Positions 1 to 6,571 of a DNA stretch of 11,103 bases are shown here, piece by piece. How positions within the stretch are numbered: position 1 is the first letter of the stretch; the number at the start of each line of letters is the position of its first letter. The position numbers and the translations under genes are program-made. The DNA lies in the NCBI GenBank assembly GCA_947443815.1, contig CANEXR010000074.1, positions 1 to 11,103 on the forward strand. Direction: 5' to 3'. The notes under the pieces were generated by a model. It saw only the letters and a list, made by a program, of their open reading frames with translations, was not told the origin of the DNA and ran no database searches. Source of the stretch: Flavobacteriaceae bacterium (GTDB lineage Bacteria; Bacteroidota; Bacteroidia; Flavobacteriales; Flavobacteriaceae).

Positions 1-2
1 TA

Positions 3-413
3 TCTAAACCTTATACTATAAAAGCGGGAAGTATATGGCATATAAAAACAGACATTTCGGGTCAGTTAAATTCGAATTCAAATTTACAACAAGCAATTGC
101 ATTATTACATCCAACGCCTGCTGTTTGTGGTTTCCCAAAAGAAGCTTCAAAAGGGTTTATTATGGCCAATGAAAAGTATGAAAGAAATTTTTATACTGGC
201 TTTTTAGGTGAATTGAATCACAGTCAAAACACGGATTCAATGCATTCTGATTTGTTTGTAAATTTACGTTGTATGCAAATAGAATGGAGTGCTACAAAAG
301 CAAAAGCGAACCTTTATGTGGGTTGTGGCATTACTAAAGACAGTATTCCCGAAAAAGAATGGGAAGAAAGTGTTCATAAAGCAATGACGATGAAACGAGT
401 TTTGAATTTTTAG
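3..413 (+). CDS. menF: Isochorismate synthase (chorismate-binding), C-terminal part only
   Basis: Partial gene cut by the left window edge; 136 codons are visible and the frame is open from base 3, so the ATG at 162 is an internal methionine and not the start. The family converts chorismate to isochorismate, the first step of menaquinone (or siderophore) synthesis, in the cytoplasm with Mg2+. Visible family marks, in fragment numbering: HPTPAVCGFP at about 36-45, the FYTGFLGELN segment at about 63-72 (the tyrosine/glycine/glutamate strand of the chorismate-binding fold), NLRC at about 87-90, and LYVGCGIT followed by PEKEWEE near the C terminus, which carries the metal/active-site glutamates in MenF/EntC/DhbC. 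In a flavobacterium the menaquinone role (menF) is more likely than a siderophore role, but the visible part cannot separate them from each other. bshB1 follows after 70 bp on the same strand, and no convincing terminator or promoter is seen between them, so cotranscription is possible. Confidence 0.87.
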   Translation, partial: SKPYTIKAGSIWHIKTDISGQLNSNSNLQQAIALLHPTPAVCGFPKEASKGFIMANEKYERNFYTGFLGELNHSQNTDSMHSDLFVNLRCMQIEWSATKAKANLYVGCGITKDSIPEKEWEESVHKAMTMKRVLNF

Positions 414-483
414 CAAATAGAATGCGATATAAAATAAAGAATTTTGAAATTAGACTTTTCTTTTAATAATAAAAATATAACAG

Positions 484-1200
484 ATGAAATTAGATATAGT
501 AGCTTTTGGAGCTCATCCAGATGATGTAGAATTGGGTTGCGCAGGAACAATTTTAAAGGAAATTTCCTTAGGAAAAAAAGTGGGAATTGTTGATTTAACA
601 AGAGGGGAGTTAGGAACACGAGGTTCCTCTGAAATTAGAGATCAAGAAGCGAATGCTGCGGCCCAAATTTTAGGGGTTTCAGTTCGTGAAAATTTAAGTT
701 TCCGAGATGGATTTTTTAAAAATGATGAAGAACATCAATTGCAGATTATAAAAATGATTCGTAAGTACCGACCAGAAATTGTGTTGTGTAACGCTGTTGA
801 TGATCGCCATATTGATCACGGAAAAGGGAGTAAATTGGTTTCAGATGCTTGTTTTTTATCCGGACTAATGAAAATTGAGACCAGTATAAACGAAGAAAAA
901 CAAGCTGCATGGAGGCCCAAAGTAGTATATCATTATATACAATGGAAAAATATTGAACCTGATTTTGTAGTAGACATTACGGGATATACTGATAAAAAAA
1001 CAGCGTCGATTTTAGCCTATGGTTCACAATTTTATAATCCTAATTCAAAGGAACCGGAATCGCCAATATCGAGCAAAAACTTCTTAGAAAGCTTAAATTA
1101 TCGATCAAGGGATTTGGGTAGGTTAACGGGTGTAGAACATGCAGAAGGTTTTACAGTCGAAAGATATTTGGCAGTCAATAGTTTAGGAGATTTGATATAA
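484..1200 (+). CDS. bshB1: BshB1: N-acetyl-alpha-D-glucosaminyl L-malate deacetylase (bacillithiol synthesis)
   Basis: 238-residue cytoplasmic zinc deacetylase of the LmbE/PIG-L family. It removes the acetyl group from GlcNAc-malate to give GlcN-malate, the second step of bacillithiol synthesis; BshC then adds cysteine. The sequence shows the family signature AHPDDVELG at residues 10-18 (H11 and D14 as zinc ligands, D13 as general base) and DRHIDHGKGS at 107-116 (H109 catalytic, H112 third zinc ligand), all spaced as in the characterised Bacillus deacetylase BcZBP. The length is normal for BshB1, and the closing segment GRLTGVEHAEGFTVER, about 20 residues from the C terminus, is also typical of BshB1 rather than of other LmbE proteins. 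The ATG at 484 puts the motif at the usual distance from the N terminus. Neither bshA nor bshC is visible in the window. The gene may be read through from the isochorismate synthase gene upstream. Confidence 0.93.
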   Translation: MKLDIVAFGAHPDDVELGCAGTILKEISLGKKVGIVDLTRGELGTRGSSEIRDQEANAAAQILGVSVRENLSFRDGFFKNDEEHQLQIIKMIRKYRPEIVLCNAVDDRHIDHGKGSKLVSDACFLSGLMKIETSINEEKQAAWRPKVVYHYIQWKNIEPDFVVDITGYTDKKTASILAYGSQFYNPNSKEPESPISSKNFLESLNYRSRDLGRLTGVEHAEGFTVERYLAVNSLGDLI

Positions 1201-1227
1201 ATTTGCAGTAAATTTTTTTTAAAATTC

Positions 1228-1258
1228 TTTGTAGAAGTAAACAATTGTTCTATATTTG
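1228..1258 (+). promoter_or_regulatory. Bacteroidetes-type promoter of the tRNA-His gene
   Basis: TTTG at 1228-1231 and TATATTTG at 1251-1258 are separated by 19 bp. This fits the -33/-7 pattern (TTTG / TAnnTTTG) used by the primary sigma factor of Bacteroidetes. The -7 box is a full match to the consensus. Transcription would begin around 1264, about 10 bases before the mature 5' end of the tRNA. Confidence 0.68.
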
Positions 1259-1274
1259 CAACCGCTAAGCAAAT

Positions 1275-1349
1275 GGTGGTTGTAGCTCAGCTGGTTAGAG
1301 CATCGGTTTGTGGTACCGAGGGTCGCCGGTTCGAACCCGGTCATCCACC
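1275..1349 (+). tRNA. tRNA-His (anticodon GTG)
   Basis: Full cloverleaf. D-stem GCTC/GAGC at 1285-1288 and 1298-1301; anticodon stem TCGGT/ACCGA at 1303-1307 and 1315-1319, enclosing the 7-base loop with anticodon GTG at 1310-1312; 5-base variable loop; T-stem GCCGG/CCGGT around the TTCGAAC loop at 1330-1336. The acceptor stem is 1276-1282 with 1342-1348. The extra base G1275 can pair with C1349, which is the G-1:C73 pair specific to histidine tRNAs and recognised by HisRS. The CCA tail is not encoded. One internal acceptor pair, T1280 with T1344 (positions 5:68), is a mismatch. The gene stands alone, with its own promoter and terminator. Confidence 0.96.
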
Positions 1350-1360
1350 CAAAAGGCAAA

Positions 1361-1388
1361 AGCCTCGAAGAAATTCGAGGCTTTTTTT
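1361..1388 (+). terminator. Rho-independent terminator of tRNA-His
   Basis: Perfect 9-bp stem AGCCTCGAA / TTCGAGGCT with a GAAA loop (1370-1373), followed by a run of T residues through 1388. It starts 11 bases after the tRNA 3' end. Confidence 0.9.
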
Positions 1389-1415
1389 GTGGAATAAAGT
1401 TTTTATTTTAAAAGG

Positions 1416-1448
1416 CAAAAGCGCTATGGAGTTTCCAAAGCGCTTTTG
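1416..1448 (-). terminator. Convergent hairpin terminator downstream of the M28 peptidase gene
   Basis: Inverted repeat with arms CAAAAGCGCT (1416-1425) and AGCGCTTTTG (1439-1448). A second short stem TGGA/TCCA (1427-1430 with 1434-1437) caps it, with one A/A mismatch between. The AAAA/TTTT ends make it usable on both strands; on the minus strand it lies 29 bases after the peptidase stop codon and is followed by more T-rich sequence. It would also back up the tRNA terminator. Confidence 0.72.
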
Positions 1449-1476
1449 TATTTAGCGGATAAATAAAATCAGAAAA

Positions 1477-2490
1477 CTATTTTTTGTCAACCACTGGTCT
1501 GTTTTCACGATTGGCCAATTCCCAAGCCACAACAAAGGCAAATTGAGCTCTTTTTGCTAAAGCATCATATTCGATTTTGTCCGCACTATCCGTTGGTTTA
1601 TGATAATCAGCATGAGTTCCATTGAAAAGAAAAACAGATGGAATTCCTTTTTTTGCAAAATTATAATGATCAGAACGCTCATAAAAATGGTTTGGGTCTT
1701 TCAAATCGTTGAATTTATAATCTAAAGTCAAATGGGTATATTTGGTGTTTGCTATAGTGCAAATGTTATCTAAATCAGTTGATAATCGATTGGCACCAAT
1801 CACATATACATAGTTATTGCTACCGGCATGGGCATCATCTCGACGTCCAATCATATCAATATTAATATCAGTAATTGTGTTTTCTATTGGAAATAAAGGG
1901 TTTTCGGAATAAAATCGGGAACCGTGTAGTCCATGTTCTTCTCCAGTTACATGTAGAAATAATATTGATCTTTTAGGACCGTGCCCTTCTTTTTTGGCAA
2001 TTTCAAAAGCTTGTGCAATTTCTAATAAAGCTACAGTCCCTGATCCATCATCATCAGCACCGTTATAGATTTCATCATTGTTCATCCCCACGTGATCGTA
2101 ATGGGCTGAAATTACAAGGACTTCATTTGGTTTTTCAGAGCCTTCAATATACGCCCAGATGTTTTCAGAATCGGGTAAATTATCATTGCGTTTTGCATTG
2201 AGGAAAGCTGCAGGAATGGGTTGATAATAATTGGTAGCTCCTTTTGGAAACGGAATATTATTTTTTTGGTATTGACTGATAAGGTACTTGCCTGCTTTTT
2301 TCTGCCCCACAGAACCTGTTTCTCGACCTTCCATTGAATCTGCAGCAACAATATACAAATGCGTTTTTAAATCGGCAGCAGTGATTGTTTTGCTATATTT
2401 TGTTGGGTCTATATTTTTAATCGATGCTTTTTGAGTGGTACAACTAATACTGAAAATTAGCAGTAAACTTAAGAATGATATTTTTTTCAT
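1477..2490 (-). CDS. Exported M28-family zinc metallopeptidase (aminopeptidase-like lipoprotein)
   Basis: 337 residues. The N terminus is basic, then hydrophobic (residues 4-16), ending in SISC with Cys17 as probable lipidation site; serine at -3 is not the commonest lipobox residue, but a plain cleaved signal would still export it. The mature part is one M28 catalytic domain. Binuclear zinc site: SAHYDH at 128-133 (H130; D132 nearby), NGADDDGSGT at 143-152 (bridging Asp in D146-D148), TGEE at 182-185 (general base E184 and ligand E185), NIDMIGR at 210-216 (D212), and DYHKPTDS at 295-302 (H297). All expected ligands are present, so it should be active, probably releasing N-terminal residues from peptides in the periplasm or at the outer membrane. 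It follows the dienelactone hydrolase gene by 31 bp with no terminator between, so the two probably share a transcript. Exact substrate unknown. Confidence 0.9.
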   Translation of the reverse strand: MKKISFLSLLLIFSISCTTQKASIKNIDPTKYSKTITAADLKTHLYIVAADSMEGRETGSVGQKKAGKYLISQYQKNNIPFPKGATNYYQPIPAAFLNAKRNDNLPDSENIWAYIEGSEKPNEVLVISAHYDHVGMNNDEIYNGADDDGSGTVALLEIAQAFEIAKKEGHGPKRSILFLHVTGEEHGLHGSRFYSENPLFPIENTITDINIDMIGRRDDAHAGSNNYVYVIGANRLSTDLDNICTIANTKYTHLTLDYKFNDLKDPNHFYERSDHYNFAKKGIPSVFLFNGTHADYHKPTDSADKIEYDALAKRAQFAFVVAWELANRENRPVVDKK

Positions 2491-2521
2491 TATTAGAGAG
2501 TTATGTTTTTCGCTTTTTAAT

Positions 2522-3295
2522 TTATTTTTTCAAAACCTCATTAAGAAAAAGCTTCATGTGTTCGAAAGAACGTTTTGCTGCTTTTTCATTATAAGCTGCA
2601 CCTTTGGAATTATCATTACCAGCTTCAGGGTCTGTAAAAGAATGAACTGAATTTGCATAGTAAACCATTTCCCAATCAGCTTTTGCATCCCGCATTTCTT
2701 GTTGGAAAGCAGCTACTTCTTCTTTAGAAACATATGGGTCGTCTGCACCATGGCAAACTAATACTTTTGGATGTATTGGGTCAGTTTTTCTAGTTGCATC
2801 TTTAGCGAGACCTCCATGAAAAGAAACGATTCCTTTAATATTCATATTGGCTCTTGCTGCTTCAAGTGCTCCTGTACCGCCAAAACAAAAACCAATCACA
2901 ACAATATTATCTGGATTTGCACCGGATTGAATTAATTGCTCCAAAGCTAAAGCAATACGTTTTTGATAAGCAGCTATGTTTTGTTTGTAAAAACCAGCAT
3001 TTTTTCCAGCTTCGGCATTGTCTTTAGGATAATTGCCTTCGCCATATATATCAGCAACAAATGCATAATAACCTAGATTGGCTAAGTCTTTAGCTGTTTC
3101 TTTTGCATGTATATCAATTCCTTTCCAAGCTGGAAGAATAAGAATTCCAGGTTTTTGTAAACTCTTTTTATTTGGATGGATTGCAAAACCATTTAAAATC
3201 TGATTTCCATCTTTGTATTGAATAGGTTTCAATTGTGCAAATAGTACTGTAGTTTGCACCAGAAGGCCTATGAGTATAAAATATATTCTTTTCAT
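2522..3295 (-). CDS. Exported dienelactone hydrolase family protein (alpha/beta hydrolase)
   Basis: 257 residues. Residues 1-21 look like a Sec signal peptide (MKRI, hydrophobic core, cleavage after about FAQ/A20-Q21), so the enzyme should act in the periplasm; classical dienelactone hydrolases are cytoplasmic. The rest is a DLH-type alpha/beta hydrolase: nucleophile elbow GFCFGG at 135-140 with Cys137 in place of the usual Ser, acid residue in HGADDPYV at 182-189, and catalytic His218 in NSVHSFTDPEA. The Cys nucleophile and HSFT...A motif are diagnostic of the DLH family. A role in chlorocatechol breakdown is not supported by the context; it more likely hydrolyses an ester or lactone of unknown identity. 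It sits upstream of the M28 peptidase in the same direction (31-bp gap). A weak -7-like element, one mismatch from consensus, lies at 3313-3320 on the minus strand. Confidence 0.87.
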   Translation of the reverse strand: MKRIYFILIGLLVQTTVLFAQLKPIQYKDGNQILNGFAIHPNKKSLQKPGILILPAWKGIDIHAKETAKDLANLGYYAFVADIYGEGNYPKDNAEAGKNAGFYKQNIAAYQKRIALALEQLIQSGANPDNIVVIGFCFGGTGALEAARANMNIKGIVSFHGGLAKDATRKTDPIHPKVLVCHGADDPYVSKEEVAAFQQEMRDAKADWEMVYYANSVHSFTDPEAGNDNSKGAAYNEKAAKRSFEHMKLFLNEVLKK

Positions 3296-3390
3296 AGTTT
3301 TGTTGTTTTTAACAAATATCTTAATTATTTTGTTATAAAAATATTTTAATAGGATTTACTTCTGTTCTGTAATTATTTGAATTCCCTTTT

Positions 3391-3843
3391 TTAAAGTGAT
3401 ACATTCCGTTTGAATGCGCATCCTAGTTCAATTATAGAATCCGTTTTGGCAATTCCAGGAATGCTGTCAATTTTTTCATAAAGGATTTTTCGCATGTGCT
3501 CATGGTTTTTTGCAATCATTTTTATATAAAGAGTGAAAGAGCCTGTAATATAATAGCATTCTGTTATTTCAGGAATGTTTTTTAAAGCTTCGATTACTCT
3601 ATCAGATTCATGGTCTTTTTTTAGGGTGATACCTGTAAAAGCACCCCAATCATATCCAATTTTTTTTTCGTTGATGACAGGTTTAATTCCTGTTATAATG
3701 CCTTGTTCAGTTAATCTATTGATACGTTGGTGTACCATCGTATTTGATATTTTTAAATTAGATGCAATAGCGGAGTAAGCCATTCTTCCATCTTTTTCTA
3801 ATTCTTTTATAATGTTAATGTCAAATTCGTCTAATGTTTCCAT
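3391..3843 (-). CDS. Lrp/AsnC-family transcriptional regulator
   Basis: 150 residues, the normal size for this family. An N-terminal winged helix-turn-helix covers about 5-55: the opening LDEFDINIIKELEKDGRMAY is the family's usual first helix, and the segment around 22-43 (YSAIASNLKISNTMVHQRIN) is the recognition unit. The C-terminal half (about 66-145) is a RAM/AsnC ligand-binding domain with the glycine-containing turn ITGSFTLYIKM at 99-109. Members bind amino acids and assemble as dimers, octamers or higher forms on DNA. It is divergent from rocD across a 243-bp AT-rich region, so control of arginine/ornithine breakdown (probably with arginine or ornithine as effector) and of its own gene is the likely job; this is inferred from position. 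The gene has 95 bp before the next gene downstream and no clear terminator there. Confidence 0.9.
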   Translation of the reverse strand: METLDEFDINIIKELEKDGRMAYSAIASNLKISNTMVHQRINRLTEQGIITGIKPVINEKKIGYDWGAFTGITLKKDHESDRVIEALKNIPEITECYYITGSFTLYIKMIAKNHEHMRKILYEKIDSIPGIAKTDSIIELGCAFKRNVSL

Positions 3844-3905
3844 TATTTGGTTGTTTTTAAGTTAAAATCACTTTTTTTAGTTCGTATAAAAGTAATTTTT
3901 TTTTA

Positions 3906-3917
3906 TTTGATATCAAA
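3906..3917. promoter_or_regulatory. Perfect 12-bp palindrome between the Lrp-type regulator and rocD (candidate operator)
   Basis: TTTGATATCAAA is a perfect dyad in an otherwise AT-rich spacer, 62 bases upstream of the regulator's start codon and about 110 bases upstream of the rocD promoter. Lrp-family proteins bind short imperfect dyads, so the site is a reasonable candidate, but a 12-bp palindrome can occur by chance in such AT-rich DNA and there is no second copy that I could find. Confidence 0.3.
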
Positions 3918-4027
3918 ATAGTACCTATTAATGATGAAGGAAGTATTTTAAAATGACTTATTTTTAATCTTAATAAAGAAATAATTTTTAAATATAGCTT
4001 TTTTAAAAGTCAAAATTGTATTTTTTA

Positions 4028-4058
4028 TTGTTAAATAAAAAAATTATTATTATTTTTG
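4028..4058 (+). promoter_or_regulatory. Promoter of the rocD-arginase operon
   Basis: TTG at 4028-4030, a 20-bp spacer, and TATTTTTG at 4051-4058 match the Bacteroidetes -33/-7 pattern (TAnnTTTG). The start point would be near 4064, giving a leader of about 22 bases before the rocD ATG. Bases 3844-4027 upstream are very AT-rich and hold no gene that I can support. Confidence 0.6.
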
Positions 4059-4086
4059 CTTTCTATTTTATTAAAAAATAAAGATT

Positions 4087-5370
4087 ATGATACATACAGA
4101 TCAAGTCCTTTCTTCAAAATCGGAAGCATTAATTGCTAAAGAGAATCAATATGGTGCCCATAATTACCATCCGTTACCCGTAGTTTTAGAGCGTGGTGAA
4201 GGGGTTTATGTTTGGGATGTAGATGGTAAAAAATATTATGATTTTTTATCCGCCTATTCTGCAGTCAATCAAGGACATTGTCATCCAAAAATTGTTGGAG
4301 CTATGGTAAAGCAAGCGCAAACATTAACATTGACTTCTCGTGCTTTTTTTAACGATCAGTTAGGACCTTACGAAGAGTATGTTACAAAATACTTTGGTTT
4401 TGATAAAGTATTACCTATGAATACGGGTGCAGAAGCTGTAGAAACCGCTTTGAAACTATGCAGAAAATGGGCGTATGAGGTAAAAGGAATTCCAGAAAAT
4501 GAAGCACAAATTATTGTTTGCGAAAATAATTTTCACGGTAGAACAACTACTATTATTTCGTTTTCTAATGACGAAACGGCACGTAAAAATTTCGGACCAT
4601 TTACTAACGGATTTATTAAAATTCCTTATGATGATATCGAAGCATTAGCCGCAGTTTTAAAATCAACTACTACTATAGCTGGCTTTTTAGTAGAGCCTAT
4701 TCAGGGTGAAGCGGGAGTATATGTACCAGCTGATGGTTATTTAGCAAAAGCAAAAGCGCTTTGTGAAGCACATAATGTTTTATTCATTGCCGATGAAGTT
4801 CAAACAGGAATAGCACGTACAGGAAGATTATTAGCCACTTGTGGTACTTGTACTTGTGAAAATGGTTGTGAAAACAAACCTGAAGTAAAAGCGGATATTC
4901 TCATATTAGGAAAAGCACTTTCAGGAGGTGTTTTCCCAGTTTCGGCAGTTTTGGCTAATGATACTATTATGAATGTTATACAACCAGGACAACACGGTTC
5001 AACCTTTGGTGGAAACCCTATTGCAGCTGCGGTTGCGATTGCTGCTCTTGAAGTAGTTAGAGAAGAGAATTTATCTCAAAATGCCTCTCGACTGGGAGTT
5101 ATTTTGCGCGCTGGATTGAATGAAATTGCATCTAGAAATTCTTTAATAACATTAGTTCGCGGAAAAGGATTGCTTAATGCAATTGTTATTAATTGTGCGG
5201 AAGATTCCGATTTGGCTTGGGATATTTGTATGAAATTTAGGGATTATGGTTTGTTAGCAAAACCTACTCATGGCAATAAAATTCGTTTGGCTCCACCATT
5301 GGTTATAACGGAAGCTCAAATCCATGAATGTTTGGTTATTATTGAGAAAGCATTGAATGATTTCAAATAA
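4087..5370 (+). CDS. rocD: Ornithine aminotransferase (ornithine--oxo-acid transaminase)
   Basis: 427-residue PLP enzyme of class-III aminotransferases that moves the delta-amino group of ornithine to 2-oxoglutarate, giving glutamate-5-semialdehyde (which cyclises to pyrroline-5-carboxylate) and glutamate. Visible marks: YDFLSAYSAVNQGHCHP at 51-67, the PLP-phosphate loop MNTGAEAVETA at 111-121, ENNFHGRTT at 146-154, IADEVQTGIARTG at 234-246 with the cofactor-binding Asp236, and Schiff-base Lys276 in ILGKALSGGVFP, then GQHGSTFGGNP at 301-311. These fit ornithine rather than acetylornithine aminotransferase. An oddity is a cysteine-rich insert just before the lysine motif (C252, C255, C257, C261), which makes the protein longer than the ~400-residue Bacillus enzyme. 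First gene of an operon with the arginase gene 6 bp downstream; divergent from a Lrp/AsnC regulator. Confidence 0.95.
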   Translation: MIHTDQVLSSKSEALIAKENQYGAHNYHPLPVVLERGEGVYVWDVDGKKYYDFLSAYSAVNQGHCHPKIVGAMVKQAQTLTLTSRAFFNDQLGPYEEYVTKYFGFDKVLPMNTGAEAVETALKLCRKWAYEVKGIPENEAQIIVCENNFHGRTTTIISFSNDETARKNFGPFTNGFIKIPYDDIEALAAVLKSTTTIAGFLVEPIQGEAGVYVPADGYLAKAKALCEAHNVLFIADEVQTGIARTGRLLATCGTCTCENGCENKPEVKADILILGKALSGGVFPVSAVLANDTIMNVIQPGQHGSTFGGNPIAAAVAIAALEVVREENLSQNASRLGVILRAGLNEIASRNSLITLVRGKGLLNAIVINCAEDSDLAWDICMKFRDYGLLAKPTHGNKIRLAPPLVITEAQIHECLVIIEKALNDFK

Positions 5371-5376
5371 TAAGCT

Positions 5377-6339
5377 ATGGAAAGAGTAGTAAAATTAATT
5401 AAAAACAGATCTGATATTGGTGCAGGAACCCGAGGCTCCGACTTGGGTGTTGATGCTATTGAGATTGCTGCAATTAACCGTAATAGTGATTATTTTAATC
5501 AATTTCAATTTGAAGATGTAAAGACGCATAATGAATCCATTTACGATAAAGACCGTAATTCATTTGCCAAAAGGATTGAACATGTTTTAGAACAATGTAC
5601 AAGAGTTTGTTATGCTGTAAAGAAAAATTTGCAAGCCAATTATTTTCCGATTGTATTTTCAGGCGATCATTCATCTGCATTAGGAACAATAAGCGGAATC
5701 AAAGCCGCTTATCCTGAGCAAATATTAGGTGTTATTTGGATTGATGCTCATGCAGATTTACATTCTCCATATACATCGCCATCAGGTAATATTCACGGAA
5801 TGCCTTTGTCTGCCGTACTTGCCAATGATAATTTAGAATGCCAGATAAATCAAGTGGCTTCAGAGACCCAAGAGCATTGGGAAGGAATGAAGAATATTGG
5901 GTTTGCTGGAGCAAAAACACTTGCTGAAAATTTAATTTATTTTGGTGTTCGCGATACGGAAGAAGCGGAAGATAAGCAAATCGAGAAATTAGGTATTAAA
6001 AATTATCAGGTTGCTGAAATACGTTACAGAGGTCTGCAAAAATGTGTTGCAGAAGCGTTAACAAAATTGTCTCATTGTGATATATTGTATATTTCGTTTG
6101 ATGTGGATTCTATGGATTGCGACCTTATTTCGTATGGAACAGGAACGCCAGTTTCAAAAGGGTTTGATCAATATGAAATAATTGCTATTATCAACCAAAT
6201 TATTGAGTCCAAAAAAGTAATTGGAATCGAATTTGTAGAAATTAATCCACTTTTGGATACCAAAGGGAATAAAATGGCTGAAACGGCATTTCAGGTTTTA
6301 GAAGCTATAACAGCAACACTAGTATTGCCTATAGAATAA
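5377..6339 (+). CDS. Arginase-family ureohydrolase, probably arginase
   Basis: 320 residues of the ureohydrolase fold, with every binuclear manganese ligand in place: GDHS at 96-99 (H98), DAHADLH at 123-129 (D123, H125, D127) and SFDVDSMD at 240-247 (D242, D244). NIHGMP at 138-143 supplies the substrate-side histidine (H140). Family members split arginine, agmatine or formimidoylglutamate. Arginine is favoured here because the gene sits 6 bp after rocD, which consumes the product ornithine; a strong terminator follows it. The stretch after the last ligand pair (CDLISYGTGTPVSKGF) departs from the usual DP...GTP..GG pattern, so this is a diverged branch of the family rather than a close relative of Bacillus RocF. 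No signal peptide; cytoplasmic. Start ATG at 5377 is the only one giving the normal N-terminal segment (KLIKNRSDIGAGTRGSDLG, an arginase-type opening). Confidence 0.88.
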   Translation: MERVVKLIKNRSDIGAGTRGSDLGVDAIEIAAINRNSDYFNQFQFEDVKTHNESIYDKDRNSFAKRIEHVLEQCTRVCYAVKKNLQANYFPIVFSGDHSSALGTISGIKAAYPEQILGVIWIDAHADLHSPYTSPSGNIHGMPLSAVLANDNLECQINQVASETQEHWEGMKNIGFAGAKTLAENLIYFGVRDTEEAEDKQIEKLGIKNYQVAEIRYRGLQKCVAEALTKLSHCDILYISFDVDSMDCDLISYGTGTPVSKGFDQYEIIAIINQIIESKKVIGIEFVEINPLLDTKGNKMAETAFQVLEAITATLVLPIE

Positions 6340-6363
6340 CTTATTTTTTTAAAAATTATACAG

Positions 6364-6403
6364 GAAGGCCCAACATCTTATGATAAGATTTTGGGCTTTT
6401 TTT
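6364..6403 (+). terminator. Rho-independent terminator of the rocD-arginase operon
   Basis: Long hairpin: GCCCAA (6368-6373) with TTGGGC (6391-6396), one C/T mismatch, then ATCTTA (6375-6380) with TAAGAT (6384-6389) closing on a TGA loop. It is followed by seven T residues (6397-6403). It lies about 25 bases after the arginase stop codon. Confidence 0.92.
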
Positions 6404-6478
6404 CTTGAATATTAGCAGTATTATATTCCTTTTGTATTTAATTTTTGTTAATTAATAATTCAATTGAAGATATTTACT

Positions 6479-6486
6479 TATATTTG
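6479..6486 (+). promoter_or_regulatory. Putative -7 element of the cobA promoter
   Basis: TATATTTG fully matches the Bacteroidetes -7 consensus TAnnTTTG. No good -33 box is found at the right distance. Transcription from here would start near 6493, giving a leader of about 80 bases to the ATG at 6572; this argues against any start codon further upstream. The rest of 6404-6571 has no gene that I can support. Confidence 0.42.
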
Positions 6487-6571
6487 CATTAAGTATTTAT
6501 ACTTAGTTTTGAAAAATATTACAATTAGTTTGGATTTAAACAATCTGAATATCAATTTATTCTGTTTTATC

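Noticed and set aside
162..413. A separate 83-residue gene starting at 162
   Set aside because: The frame is open back to base 3 and the upstream residues (HPTPAVCGFP) belong to isochorismate synthase, so this is only its C-terminal end.
1273..1455. A 60-residue reading frame over the tRNA-His gene and its terminators
   Set aside because: It translates a tRNA and two hairpins; no protein features.
3940..4020. Possible inverted repeat made of TTTTAAAA-rich segments upstream of rocD
   Set aside because: Alignment of the two halves breaks after a few bases; it is consistent with general A/T richness.
6464..6571. In-frame upstream extension of cobA from a TTG codon at 6464
   Set aside because: The extra 36 residues are Ile/Leu/Asn-rich with no SUMT similarity, cover a consensus -7 promoter element, and would push the GAGPGD loop far from its usual place; the ATG at 6572 is preferred.
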